In this document: piece after piece, positions 35,350 through 43,668 of the stretch
Position numbering within the stretch: the first letter of the stretch is position 1
Layout of the letters: each line of letters starts with the position of its first letter
DNA from: an uncultured Lachnospiraceae bacterium
Lineage (GTDB): Bacteria > Bacillota > Clostridia > Lachnospirales > Lachnospiraceae
NCBI GenBank assembly: GCA_910578795.1
Contig: CAJTSD010000009.1
Span: 1 to 64,000, forward strand
Reading direction: 5' to 3'
DNA length: 64,000 bases
Program-made: the position numbers and the translations under genes
Notes under the pieces: model-generated
Databases searched by the model: none
What the model was told of the DNA's origin: nothing
What the model saw: the letters and a program-made list of their open reading frames with translations, nothing else

Positions 35350-35973
35350 ATGAAGCGTTTTGCAGTAACAATTGCAAGAACCTGCGGCAGCGGCGGTACG
35401 CCGATTGCCAAACTTTTATGTGAGGAATACGGTATTTCCCTCTATGACAAAAAACTGCTTGCACTTGCGGCACAAAAAAGCGGCATCAATGAGGCTTTGT
35501 TTCATCAGGCAGATGAAAGCAATAATAAAAGCCTGCTCTATAAAATCTCCAAAAAAGTGTACGCTGGCGAGATTATCTCACCGCACAGCGACGACTATAC
35601 CCGAGAGGACAATCTCTTTAACTGTCAGGCGAAAACCTTAAAGGAGCTTGCCGAAAATGAGTCCCTTGTGTGCGTCGGACGCGCAGGCGATTATGTCTTA
35701 AAGGACTGTCCGAACCTTCTTCGGATTTTTCTGTACGCCCCCTTTGACGTATGTGTCAAAAATGAAATGAAACGACTTGACATCACCGAAAAAGAGGCAC
35801 AAAAACACATTAACCAAGCCAACAAAAACCGCCGTGAATACTATCGGTTCCATACGGGACGTGACTGGGAAAATCCCGAACATTACGATATATGCCTCGA
35901 CACTTCCACGTTCAGTGCATATGCGGAATGCGCGGAAATTATTAAGGCATGCATTGACAGACGGTTTCAATAA
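35350..35973 (+). CDS. Cytidylate-kinase-like protein
   Basis: A 207-residue P-loop protein of the cytidylate kinase-like family (AAA_33/Cytidylate_kin2) common in Clostridia: MKRFAVTIARTCGSGGTPIAKLL with a GSGG-T P-loop variant, YDKKLLALAAQKSG, LVCVGRAGDYVLKDCPNLLRIF and KNRREYYRFHTGRDWENPEHYD pieces. True Cmk is about 220 residues and differs here; the substrate is unknown. I use ATG 35350, 9 bases behind AAAGG, rather than the two ATGs directly on the site. Confidence 0.85.
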   Translation: MKRFAVTIARTCGSGGTPIAKLLCEEYGISLYDKKLLALAAQKSGINEALFHQADESNNKSLLYKISKKVYAGEIISPHSDDYTREDNLFNCQAKTLKELAENESLVCVGRAGDYVLKDCPNLLRIFLYAPFDVCVKNEMKRLDITEKEAQKHINQANKNRREYYRFHTGRDWENPEHYDICLDTSTFSAYAECAEIIKACIDRRFQ

Positions 35974-36032
35974 CGGTTTCCGCCAAAAACAGCGTTGGAA
36001 AGCAGATAACCTCCCGACGCTGTTTATCCTTC

Positions 36033-37427
36033 TTATTCTTCTTTTTGCAGCTGCGCCCGTAACTTCTTCATGACATGAAAATACGCAGGCACCAAAAATG
36101 CGTCCGCAAAAATCCACGCAAGCGGACTTGCCAAAATCACAAACAGATACCCGAAATGCGGCACCAAGACAAACCCCGATATCGCTCTTGCAATCATTTC
36201 CGCCACGCCCGCAAGAATTGCAAAGGTAGAAAAACCTAACCCCTGTATCATAAACCGAACAATATTGACAAGCGCAAGCAAAATATATGCTCCCGAGTTT
36301 GCAAGAACGAAATAGTAAATATACTTTATGATTTCCTCCGTAGGACTGTCAAGAAACAGCAGCGCCATCCTCTTCCCAAACACAACCATAAACAAAAAAG
36401 CGATAACTGCATACGCAATTCCAAGCTTTGTGCAATCTTTTAAGCCCTTGTCAACCCTGTCAAGCCTTCCGGCACCAACATTCTGACCGCCGAAAGTTGC
36501 CATTGTCGACCCCATCGCATCAAACGGACAGCATGCCAGCATACTGATTCGGCTACCTGCCGTCACCGCAGCAACAATCACTTCGCCCATTGAGTTTACC
36601 GCCGCCTGCAAAATCACGCTGCCGATTGCCGTAATCGAATACTGCAAACCCATCGGCACTCCCATTGAGCAAAGCTTCACCGCATGGCTTCCGCTAAACC
36701 GCCAGTCCTCTTTTTGGAAGTTTAAGGATTGATATTTTTTTATCATATAAAGCAGTGAAATCACACCGGAAACTGCCTGTGAAATCACCGTTGCATATCC
36801 CGCCCCGCTGACGCCAAGCGGTGACACGAGCAAAAGGTCAAGAATGACATTGAGCACCGATGAAAATACCAAAAAGATAACAGGCGTCACACTGTCGCCA
36901 AGCGAACGCAGAATACCCGACACCAAATTGTAGAGGAATGCTGCGGGAATGCCCATAAAGATAATGAATATGTAGGAATATGCCTGATCCAAAATCGCCT
37001 CCGGCGTATCCATCACAATCAAAATCTGCCTTGTAAAAATTCCTACAATCACCGTCATTACCGCTGCAAATACAACCGCTACAAATGCGCCGTTTGTAAT
37101 ATATTTCTTTAGATTGGAAAAATCCTTTGCACCGAACGTCTGCGCGACGGGAATTGCAAAGCCGTTACAGACCCCAATACAAAAACCCAGTATCATAAAG
37201 TTGATAGACCCCGTCGAGCCGACCGCCGCAAGCGCGTCCACACCAAGCTTTTTGCCAACGATAATTGAATCCACCATATTATACATCTGCTGGAAAATCA
37301 GACCAAACAGCAACGGCAGCCCGAACTCCAATATCAGCTTCATCGGTTTGCCGTCCGTCATGTCCTTTGTGCCGTTTAAACTCTTAAAAATTTTTGTCCA
37401 TGAAACCTTGCTTTTTTCCTTATTCAT
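36033..37427 (-). CDS. MATE-family multidrug efflux protein
   Basis: A 464-residue transporter with twelve membrane segments. The conserved start LILEFGLPLLFGLIFQQMYN-MVDSIIVGKKLG and the repeated half (MGVPMGLQYSITAIGSVILQ) match the NorM/DinF superfamily, which exchanges drugs or toxic metabolites for Na+ or H+. Start ATG 37427 behind AGAGGAG; the longer frame to 37454 has no site. The gene converges with the cytidylate-kinase-like gene. Confidence 0.93.
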   Translation of the reverse strand: MNKEKSKVSWTKIFKSLNGTKDMTDGKPMKLILEFGLPLLFGLIFQQMYNMVDSIIVGKKLGVDALAAVGSTGSINFMILGFCIGVCNGFAIPVAQTFGAKDFSNLKKYITNGAFVAVVFAAVMTVIVGIFTRQILIVMDTPEAILDQAYSYIFIIFMGIPAAFLYNLVSGILRSLGDSVTPVIFLVFSSVLNVILDLLLVSPLGVSGAGYATVISQAVSGVISLLYMIKKYQSLNFQKEDWRFSGSHAVKLCSMGVPMGLQYSITAIGSVILQAAVNSMGEVIVAAVTAGSRISMLACCPFDAMGSTMATFGGQNVGAGRLDRVDKGLKDCTKLGIAYAVIAFLFMVVFGKRMALLFLDSPTEEIIKYIYYFVLANSGAYILLALVNIVRFMIQGLGFSTFAILAGVAEMIARAISGFVLVPHFGYLFVILASPLAWIFADAFLVPAYFHVMKKLRAQLQKEE

Positions 37428-37549
37428 AATGTACTCCTCTAAACCCTTTTTCATAAAACATTTTTTGTCAAGTCACTATCTTATCACTAATTAAAAAAAA
37501 GTCTATAGAAAAAACAAAAAATATTTCCACAATATTTTTGAAATAATAC

Positions 37550-37578
37550 TTGCCTAAATTGTCAAAATGTGTTATCAT
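37550..37578 (+). promoter_or_regulatory. tRNA-Leu promoter
   Basis: TTGCCT (37550-37555), 17-base spacer, TATCAT (37573-37578), 32 bases before the tRNA. Confidence 0.6.
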
Positions 37579-37583
37579 ATTTT

Positions 37584-37598
37584 TTGTCGTTACGACAA
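37584..37598. promoter_or_regulatory. Perfect 7+1+7 palindrome upstream of tRNA-Leu
   Basis: TTGTCGT-T-ACGACAA, located between the tRNA -10 box and the tRNA and about 160 bases ahead of the MATE start on the other strand. It looks like an operator for a dimeric regulator; function not shown. Confidence 0.45.
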
Positions 37599-37610
37599 GC
37601 GTTATGAAAC

Positions 37611-37693
37611 GCCGGTGTGGCGGAATGGCAGACGCAGCAGACTCAAAATCTGCCGGGGGCAACCTCGTGCCGGTTCAAGTCCGGCCACCGGCA
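37611..37693 (+). tRNA. tRNA-Leu(CAA)
   Basis: An 83-base tRNA. Acceptor stem GCCGGTG pairs with CACCGGC (37686-37692), discriminator A at 37693. Anticodon stem-loop GCAGA-CTCAAAA-TCTGC gives anticodon CAA. A long variable arm (CGGGGGCAACCTCGT) is as expected for leucine, with T-loop GTTCAAGTC. The 3' CCA is not encoded. Terminator follows at 37706. Confidence 0.95.
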
Positions 37694-37705
37694 TTTAGCC
37701 AAAAA

Positions 37706-37746
37706 TAATCAAGTTTTTCAAAACATGAAAAACTTGATTATTTTTT
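37706..37746 (+). terminator. Bidirectional terminator between tRNA-Leu and nudC
   Basis: Perfect 15-bp stem TAATCAAGTTTTTCA / TGAAAAACTTGATTA (37706-37720 with 37726-37740), then TTTTTTA on plus and TTTTT on minus. Serves the tRNA and the converging nudC. Confidence 0.92.
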
Positions 37747-37749
37747 ACC

Positions 37750-38595
37750 CTATTCCAGCCCGTTCTTAAACCGCATAATCATCTCGTTCGTCAAACTAAT
37801 CCCGTCATACTCCGTCGGAATTTCCTCCGGGGAAAGCCACTCTCCCAACGAAAGCTCCTCCTCGTCAATGCAAATCTGCCCATCCCCATCCAAATCGCAG
37901 TAAAATCCCAACAGCAGCGTATCCGAAAAAGACCACGGCTGACTCTTATAGTAGCGCACATGTTTCACATGAACACCTGTTTCCTCCAAGACTTCGCGCC
38001 GGACCGTATCCTCCGCCGTCTCGCCAATCTCCGTAAATCCTGCAATCAGCGCATATTTCTTATATTCGCGCCCCGCATATTTCGTCATCAGGATTTTCCC
38101 CCGCGCGCGGTCAATCACCCCCACAATCACTGCGGGAGAAATCTTTGGATAGTGCATGGCATTGCATTTTGGACAACGCATCATACGCTCCCTTTTGTCA
38201 TGCAAAAGCTTTGCTCCGCAAGCGCCGCAGAATTTCACCGATGCATACCAGTTTGCAAGCTGACATGCCGTAATTCCGGCAAACGCCATGTAATCCGGTC
38301 CCTTTGTGCGAAACATATTCTGTTGACCGTAATCATAGTCGTTTCGTAAACCGTCAGGAACCCTGTCCGCCTCGCCAAGAAAGAATTTTTGCATTTTCCC
38401 GTTTATGTCAATTTCGAATAAGTATATGTAAACCATTTCTGAAACAATCTCTTCAAAACGGGGAAATATGATTGTGCTGCATTCTTTTTTCACAAGCACA
38501 CTGCGCCCTTTCGCAAAGATTATGTAATCTCCCGCCGCAGGACTCTGCTCCCTGTATTCATTGTGATAAATCCCGGTTTTCAACTCCTGTATCAC
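37750..38595 (-). CDS. nudC: NAD(+)/NADH diphosphatase NudC
   Basis: A 281-residue NUDIX hydrolase that splits NADH (and removes NAD caps from RNA in relatives). It has the NudC layout: N-terminal domain, zinc ribbon CGACG ... CPKC (about 122-143), then the NUDIX box GFTEIGETAEDTVRREVLEETGV in pieces GFTEIGE and REVLEETG. The family motif SQPWSFSDTLLLGF follows, close to the canonical SQPWPFP. Likely a single-gene transcript between two terminators. Confidence 0.95.
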   Translation of the reverse strand: MIQELKTGIYHNEYREQSPAAGDYIIFAKGRSVLVKKECSTIIFPRFEEIVSEMVYIYLFEIDINGKMQKFFLGEADRVPDGLRNDYDYGQQNMFRTKGPDYMAFAGITACQLANWYASVKFCGACGAKLLHDKRERMMRCPKCNAMHYPKISPAVIVGVIDRARGKILMTKYAGREYKKYALIAGFTEIGETAEDTVRREVLEETGVHVKHVRYYKSQPWSFSDTLLLGFYCDLDGDGQICIDEEELSLGEWLSPEEIPTEYDGISLTNEMIMRFKNGLE

Positions 38596-38665
38596 GCCTT
38601 TTTACCTCACCTTTGTTATATTCTCACATTTTCACCGGCATAAACCGTCCAAACGCATAGTTACC

Positions 38666-38703
38666 AAGAAAAGACGCACCGACTTTTCATCGCCAATGCG
38701 TCT
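38666..38703 (-). terminator. Intrinsic terminator of the purine operon
   Basis: Minus-strand stem AGACGCA / TGCGTCT (38703-38697 with 38678-38672), then TTTCTT, 26 bases past the PurH2 stop. Confidence 0.7.
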
Positions 38704-38728
38704 GTCCACTCCTGATAAAATTCTCTGA

Positions 38729-39904
38729 TTAATGATGAAACAGCCGAATTCCTGTAAAACACATCGCCATATTGTATTTATTGCATGTTTCAATCACATT
38801 ATCGTCCCGAATCGAACCGCCCGGCTGCGCAATATATTTCACGCCGCTTCTGTGAGCCCGCTCCACATTATCGCCAAACGGGAAAAATGCGTCCGAACCA
38901 AGCGCCACGTCCGTCATTTGGTCAAGCCATGCCCGCTTTTCTTCCCTTGTAAGCGCTTCCGGTTTTTGGGTAAAGAAATTCTCCCATATGCCGTCCGCAA
39001 GCACGTCCATATCATCGTCGCTCATATATACATCAATCGTGTTGTCCCTGTCGGCACGCCCGATTTTCTCCTTGAACGGCAGATTCAGTACCTTCGGGTG
39101 CTGGCGCAAAAACCAGTTATCCGCCTTGTTGCCCGCAAGCCTCGTACAGTGAATGCGTGACTGCTGTCCCGCGCCGATACCGATTGCCTGTCCGTCCTTA
39201 ACATAGCACACGGAATTTGATTGTGTATATTTTAACGTAATCATCGCAATCGCAAGATCCATTTTTGCCTGCTCGGGAATATCCTTATTTTCCGTCACCA
39301 CATTCGAAAACAGCGCGTCGTCAATCACAAGCTCATTTCTGCCCTGCTCAAACGTAATTCCGTAAACATCTTTTGTTTCCACGGGACCTGGCACATAGTC
39401 AGCATCAATCTGAATGACCGCATAATTACCCTTTTTCTTTGCCTTCAGAATTTCAAGCGCCTCCGGCTCATATCCCGGCGCAATAATTCCATCCGATACC
39501 TCACGCTTAATCAGCCTTGCCGTATCAACGTCGCACACGTCCGATAACGCAATAAAATCACCGAACGAAGACATTCTGTCTGCACCTCTTGCCCTTGCAT
39601 ATGCGCACGCAAGCGGGGACAAATCCCCCATATCATCGACCCAGTAAATCTTGCGCCCTATATCGCACAAGGGAAGCCCTACTGCCGCCCCCGCAGGTGA
39701 CACATGCTTAAACGAAGTCGCCGCCGGAAGTCCCGTCGCTTTCTTTAATTCCTTCACAAGCTGCCAGCCGTTGAACGCGTCAAGGAAATTGATATATCCC
39801 GGCTTGCCGTTCAGCACCTCAATCGGAAGCTCGCCGTCCTTCATATAGATTTTAGAAGGCTTTTGATTGGGATTACAACCGTATTTCAACTCTAATTCTT
39901 TCAT
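38729..39904 (-). CDS. Stand-alone AICAR transformylase (PurH C-terminal type)
   Basis: A 391-residue enzyme that covers only the formyltransferase half of bifunctional PurH: it formylates AICAR with 10-formyl-tetrahydrofolate. Typical text: ELKYGCNPNQKPSKIY, SFKHVSPAGAAVG, YTQSNSVCYVKDGQAIGIGAGQQSRIHC, SDAFFPFGDNVERAH and AQPGGSIRDDNVIE. Start ATG 39904 with AGGAGC 9 bases upstream. It lies 24 bases behind the PurO-type cyclohydrolase, which supplies the missing step. Confidence 0.94.
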   Translation of the reverse strand: MKELELKYGCNPNQKPSKIYMKDGELPIEVLNGKPGYINFLDAFNGWQLVKELKKATGLPAATSFKHVSPAGAAVGLPLCDIGRKIYWVDDMGDLSPLACAYARARGADRMSSFGDFIALSDVCDVDTARLIKREVSDGIIAPGYEPEALEILKAKKKGNYAVIQIDADYVPGPVETKDVYGITFEQGRNELVIDDALFSNVVTENKDIPEQAKMDLAIAMITLKYTQSNSVCYVKDGQAIGIGAGQQSRIHCTRLAGNKADNWFLRQHPKVLNLPFKEKIGRADRDNTIDVYMSDDDMDVLADGIWENFFTQKPEALTREEKRAWLDQMTDVALGSDAFFPFGDNVERAHRSGVKYIAQPGGSIRDDNVIETCNKYNMAMCFTGIRLFHH

Positions 39905-39928
39905 TGTACTCTGCTCCTTTCCCAATAT

Positions 39929-40642
39929 TTACACATTTTTATTATAAATTTTTGTTTCATATTTTCCCGTTTCAATATCAATAAAACGGATAAAAAGGGA
40001 TACCTTATTGTCAGCATTTAAGCTGTTCCACACCATATCGCCAAATGCATTCATGTCGTTTGGAATATCCACAAGCTTTGGCTCACCCTCAAAGCTTGGA
40101 AGCGGATTGCCGTCACCCATGTACGTATGAATGAAATGTCCCTCACCCGCTGCGGGATTGCTGTATGCAAACGTGTATCGGTTGCAGGCGTCGGGATTGC
40201 CGTTATTGCTCTTTAAAATCGACATTGCATAGTTATAGCTGCCATTCTCAATATGCAGAATCCCTGATATTCTCGGCGTGTAATTAGGCGCGTCCGGCTC
40301 AAATTCCCTCGTGCGCAATGCCTGTTCAAACGTCTGCTGCTTGTCCATCAGTTCATAAATCGTATCTGTCTGATCGCCGTTTGTGACAATCGTTTTGTTG
40401 CCAAGCACACGGACCGGTGCATAAATAATCAGACTTGGGTCACTTAGCTTAGAAGGGTCAAACGCCTGCGTGCGAATGCCCTCGCCATCTTCCACAAACA
40501 CGCGGTTTCTGCTGTTCTCGCTTCTTCCCATAATAAAGTAAGCGATTGCCGCCTTTTTCCCATCCTTTGTCTTACCGATAACAATTCCTCTGCCAGGGTA
40601 AGCATTTCCCTTCAGCTCCTGTTCCAGTGATAACATCTTCAT
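39929..40642 (-). CDS. purO: IMP cyclohydrolase, PurO type
   Basis: A 237-residue protein of the archaeal-type IMP cyclohydrolase family (COG3363), which closes FAICAR to IMP. Recognisable pieces are YPGRGIVIGKTKDGKKAAIAYFIMGRSENSRNRVF (in parts), FDPSKLSDPSLIIYAPVR, FEPDAPNYTPRISGI and HFIHTYMGDGNPLPSFEG. Start ATG 40642 has AGGAGG 8 bases upstream; the longer frame begins with TTG inside that leader. First gene of the operon with the AICAR transformylase and preceded by a ZTP riboswitch. Confidence 0.93.
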   Translation of the reverse strand: MKMLSLEQELKGNAYPGRGIVIGKTKDGKKAAIAYFIMGRSENSRNRVFVEDGEGIRTQAFDPSKLSDPSLIIYAPVRVLGNKTIVTNGDQTDTIYELMDKQQTFEQALRTREFEPDAPNYTPRISGILHIENGSYNYAMSILKSNNGNPDACNRYTFAYSNPAAGEGHFIHTYMGDGNPLPSFEGEPKLVDIPNDMNAFGDMVWNSLNADNKVSLFIRFIDIETGKYETKIYNKNV

Positions 40643-40689
40643 TCTCAAAACCTCCTATGTAATGATAAAAACGTTTTCAAGTTGTACAT

Positions 40690-40734
40690 AAAAAGACCGT
40701 CCAGGCACACAAATATAACACTGCCCAGACGGTC
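40690..40734 (-). terminator. Terminator arm of the ZTP riboswitch
   Basis: GACCGTC (40734-40728) pairs with GACGGTC (40701-40695), followed by five T. The left arm overlaps the CCGACCG-CTGGGCA part of the aptamer, so ligand binding should prevent this hairpin. Confidence 0.8.
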
Positions 40735-40832
40735 GGCTTTTCAACGTTCATACACTCCCTGTAGGTTGCCCTACGCAGTATCGGCAGTATTTTTTAAGCT
40801 CACAGATACTGTTTCCGCCAGTTGTGTATCTG
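40690..40832 (-). ncRNA. ZTP (ZMP, pfl-type) riboswitch
   Basis: Minus-strand leader of the purO-AICAR transformylase operon. Marks of the pfl/ZTP motif: ACTGGCGGAAACAG near 40822-40809 enclosed by AGATAC/GTATCT; a GTAGG-GCAA-CCTAC hairpin followed by AGGGAGTG; and the 3' pseudoknot strand GCCGACCGTCTGGGCA (40737-40722). This last strand is shared with a terminator, giving a transcriptional ON switch. ZTP and ZMP (AICAR ribotide) build up when 10-formyl-THF is short; AICAR is the substrate of the controlled transformylase, so the logic fits. Identified from memory of the motif, not from a covariance search. Confidence 0.82.
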
Positions 40833-40837
40833 ATTTT

Positions 40838-40866
40838 ATCATATATGATACAATCGTTTTTGGCAA
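40838..40866 (-). promoter_or_regulatory. Promoter of the riboswitch-purO operon
   Basis: TTGCCA (40866-40861), 17-base spacer, TATGAT (40843-40838). The -10 lies in the 14-bp palindrome TATCATATATGATA, followed by AAAATCAGATA, text nearly repeated in the yfhO-like promoter. Confidence 0.65.
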
Positions 40867-40875
40867 GATAAATTT

Positions 40876-43443
40876 TTAAATCGTCCGCTTTCCCTTATAG
40901 TGTAAAAACAAATATATCGCAACACAAATCAGTGATATCGCGGATATGGCAGCTCCAATCCTTATACCGGGAGTAATGTAATACAGTTTAACTTCATGCT
41001 GACCTTTTGGAACCTCTATTCCTATAAACAAATCATTTGCCAAATATGTCTTTGCTTCTTCTCCATCTATGGCAGCATGCCATCCTTTCGCATATGGAAC
41101 GGAAAAACACAATATTTTATCATTTTTTAAATTTACTTGACCGCAAATAGTATTTGTACTCACCTGAAATCTGCCATCCGTGTCTTCTTTTAACGCATCT
41201 GTATATTGACAATATTTTGACAAATCATGATATACAATATGGATATCCTTTCTGTTTATCCTTGCTGCTTTGGAAAAAGTATGCTTAATCTGAATCATTT
41301 TATCCGATTGTGTCGTCCCTAAATTGATAATAATGGGCGGATCGGAAATACCGCTTTTTGTGTAACCATCCTCAATACTGATTTGGGCGCTAAAACGGTT
41401 CTCCCCTGTAAACAATAAACAGTTCTCGCAATCACTTTTAAGCTGTGTGGTAAGAATGATACTGTCCCCCTTATCAACCTGTATCACATCGTCATCGATT
41501 AACAGACCATTTTCATCTGAAACGGTATAGCTTCCTTCTATCAATTCATTTTCCAAAGTTTTTAACGGTTCTATGTTCCCTTCATATTCCCGGACTGCAG
41601 CAGCATGCAGCATTACCGACTGTTTTTCCAATCCGTTCATCTTGTCATATAATCCGGTATCATAAACAGCGTCATAGGTATACGCGATCGGCAGAACATT
41701 TGTATTTTCATAAAGGCTCCATTCGCCATCTGCGGTAGATTTTACATACGCAAAGCCATATGGAACAATACTTGCATATTCCGTCCTGACGACAAAATAT
41801 TTAACAGCACACATTGTTTCCAAAACAGTTCTTTGGTCAAGTCCAGAAACGTTAAAACCGCCTGAGGAAATATCCCACCTTCGAAAGCTTTTCACATAAT
41901 ACGGATTGCTGATGCTCAAATACTGCATTGTTCCGCAATATCCGCGAAACATGGAAATATTCATCTGAAGTCTGGGTTCTGCAAAAGCCCGTTCATTGTC
42001 GATACGGTAAAATACATCCTGTGGCTCACTTCCAATTAATTCATCCACCGCATTCCGTTCCCTTAAATATTCAATATCGTTATCCCTTGCCGTTGTTCTC
42101 CAGTTTGTATTGATTGTAAAAACCGCAGCCAAAAACAAAATCCCGACACCGATTTGTTCTTTCTTTATAAATCTTAACAAAGGTATGAAAAGAAAAAGCA
42201 CAATCATTATAATTGCGTAAGACTTCAGAGTTTCCCGAAATTGATAATAATCAAGCAAATCCTGCTTCTTTCCGAGAACAAACAAAACACAAAAAGTCCC
42301 CGCGACTGCTGCCTTCTGCCGTATGGTAATCGTTCTAAGCTCGTCAAACATGTCAACAACCAAAAAGGCAAGATACATGTCAATGACAAGCTCCCACCTG
42401 TCATACAAAGCGCCAAATCCTGACATTGCAAAGGAAACAAAGGGGATAATCGTCAGTAAAAACAGCAATAGCAGATTTATTTTTTCCTGTTTCCTGTTTT
42501 TTGCAAAGATTGCGCATATGATTACCATCATTCCAATCGTGCATATCCCAAGAGTCTGCCCCAGTTCATAGGATGGCAGAAACATGTTCAGAATCATACG
42601 CAGCACTTCTGCGAAAGGCATCAATAAATCGAATTCCTGTCGTTTTCCTCTTCCGCTTGAAAAAAAACCAAGGATTGCGGGCAGTAAAATAATGGCAGAC
42701 AATCCTAATCCTAAAAAATATTCCGCAATCAGAATACGAATTTTTGCTATTGCTGACCGAACAGTGCTTTTTTGTATGGTTAACCTGTATATTACGTATA
42801 CTGCCAGTGAAACCGAACCAATATATAAGAAATAGAAACCTGACAGCGCAAATCCCAAGGTGGCAATGCATAACAGCCCTTTTCTCTTATGATTCATTGA
42901 CTTTTCGGCGCCAAGCATCATCAACGGTATATAAAACATCGCATGTGCAAATATTATGTGCGCATTGCTATATAATGCAAATCCGTTGAAGCAGTATACC
43001 AAAGTACCTATTGTATAGGCAGCCGTGCTTCTTGAACGGCTAAGCTCCGAACAAAAAGCCATAAATGCAAGTCCTCCGGTATATATCCTGAAATAGAGGA
43101 AAAAGGAGTAAAAATACGGCAGATTCTCCTGTGATGACAACATTGTCAGCAAATAAAACGGATCCCCCAGTCCATAATAGTTTAACGCTGAGATGGTATC
43201 TTCCCCCATTCCTACCGTAAAATCCACCATCGGAAATGTAAAATGTTCCCCGCGAAGCAACGACCCAAAGCATTCCCTCCAGAGGTTCCTTACATAAGCC
43301 ATAACCGGATAGTGTTGTGCAATCGCATCGGAAGTTCCTATCGTGCACAATCCTAATGAAGAAATCCGGTACAAAAGAATCCCTGCTATCCCCCAGTATA
43401 TCACACTAAATATAACGTACTTGTTTTTGATTACCTTTTTCAA
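40876..43443 (-). CDS. YfhO-family membrane protein
   Basis: A large polytopic protein of about 855 residues. The first about 440 residues contain a dozen or more membrane helices (opening ILLYRISSLGL, ALNYYGLGDPFYLLTMLSS, VYCFNGFALYSNAHIIFAH), then a soluble outer domain of about 380 residues. It ends in a membrane helix (GAAISAISLICVAIYLFLHY). YfhO-type proteins belong to the GT-C-like superfamily linked to lipid-linked sugar transfer, including lipoteichoic acid glycosylation in Bacillus and Listeria. No ATG fits; I favour TTG at 43443 behind GGGG, while the frame is open to a TTG at 43464. Own promoter at 43538-43566. Confidence 0.82.
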   Translation of the reverse strand: MKKVIKNKYVIFSVIYWGIAGILLYRISSLGLCTIGTSDAIAQHYPVMAYVRNLWRECFGSLLRGEHFTFPMVDFTVGMGEDTISALNYYGLGDPFYLLTMLSSQENLPYFYSFFLYFRIYTGGLAFMAFCSELSRSRSTAAYTIGTLVYCFNGFALYSNAHIIFAHAMFYIPLMMLGAEKSMNHKRKGLLCIATLGFALSGFYFLYIGSVSLAVYVIYRLTIQKSTVRSAIAKIRILIAEYFLGLGLSAIILLPAILGFFSSGRGKRQEFDLLMPFAEVLRMILNMFLPSYELGQTLGICTIGMMVIICAIFAKNRKQEKINLLLLFLLTIIPFVSFAMSGFGALYDRWELVIDMYLAFLVVDMFDELRTITIRQKAAVAGTFCVLFVLGKKQDLLDYYQFRETLKSYAIIMIVLFLFIPLLRFIKKEQIGVGILFLAAVFTINTNWRTTARDNDIEYLRERNAVDELIGSEPQDVFYRIDNERAFAEPRLQMNISMFRGYCGTMQYLSISNPYYVKSFRRWDISSGGFNVSGLDQRTVLETMCAVKYFVVRTEYASIVPYGFAYVKSTADGEWSLYENTNVLPIAYTYDAVYDTGLYDKMNGLEKQSVMLHAAAVREYEGNIEPLKTLENELIEGSYTVSDENGLLIDDDVIQVDKGDSIILTTQLKSDCENCLLFTGENRFSAQISIEDGYTKSGISDPPIIINLGTTQSDKMIQIKHTFSKAARINRKDIHIVYHDLSKYCQYTDALKEDTDGRFQVSTNTICGQVNLKNDKILCFSVPYAKGWHAAIDGEEAKTYLANDLFIGIEVPKGQHEVKLYYITPGIRIGAAISAISLICVAIYLFLHYKGKRTI

Positions 43444-43537
43444 AATAATTTTCCCCGTCTGCAATGATTATTTACCGTCTTTTAACCTTTAATCAAACAT
43501 TTATCAATATCGATTTTTCTGTAGCATATCTGATTTT

Positions 43538-43566
43538 ATCATATATGACATCATTTAATTTGACAA
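43538..43566 (-). promoter_or_regulatory. Promoter of the yfhO-like gene
   Basis: TTGTCA (43566-43561), 17-base spacer, TATGAT (43543-43538), with the same TCATATATGATAAAATCAG text as the purO promoter. Confidence 0.6.
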
Positions 43567-43606
43567 GAAAAAAATGAATTCATTTTTATTGTACGATAAA
43601 AACAAA

Positions 43607-43635
43607 TTGTATAACCACTCTTTAAGTGATACAAT
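43607..43635 (+). promoter_or_regulatory. Promoter of the CbiT-like gene
   Basis: TTGTAT (43607-43612), 17-base spacer, TACAAT (43630-43635), 33 bases before the start codon at 43669; AAGGGGG at about 43652 is the ribosome site. Confidence 0.6.
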
Positions 43636-43668
43636 AGACGTATCAAGAATAAAGGGGGCATACGACCT

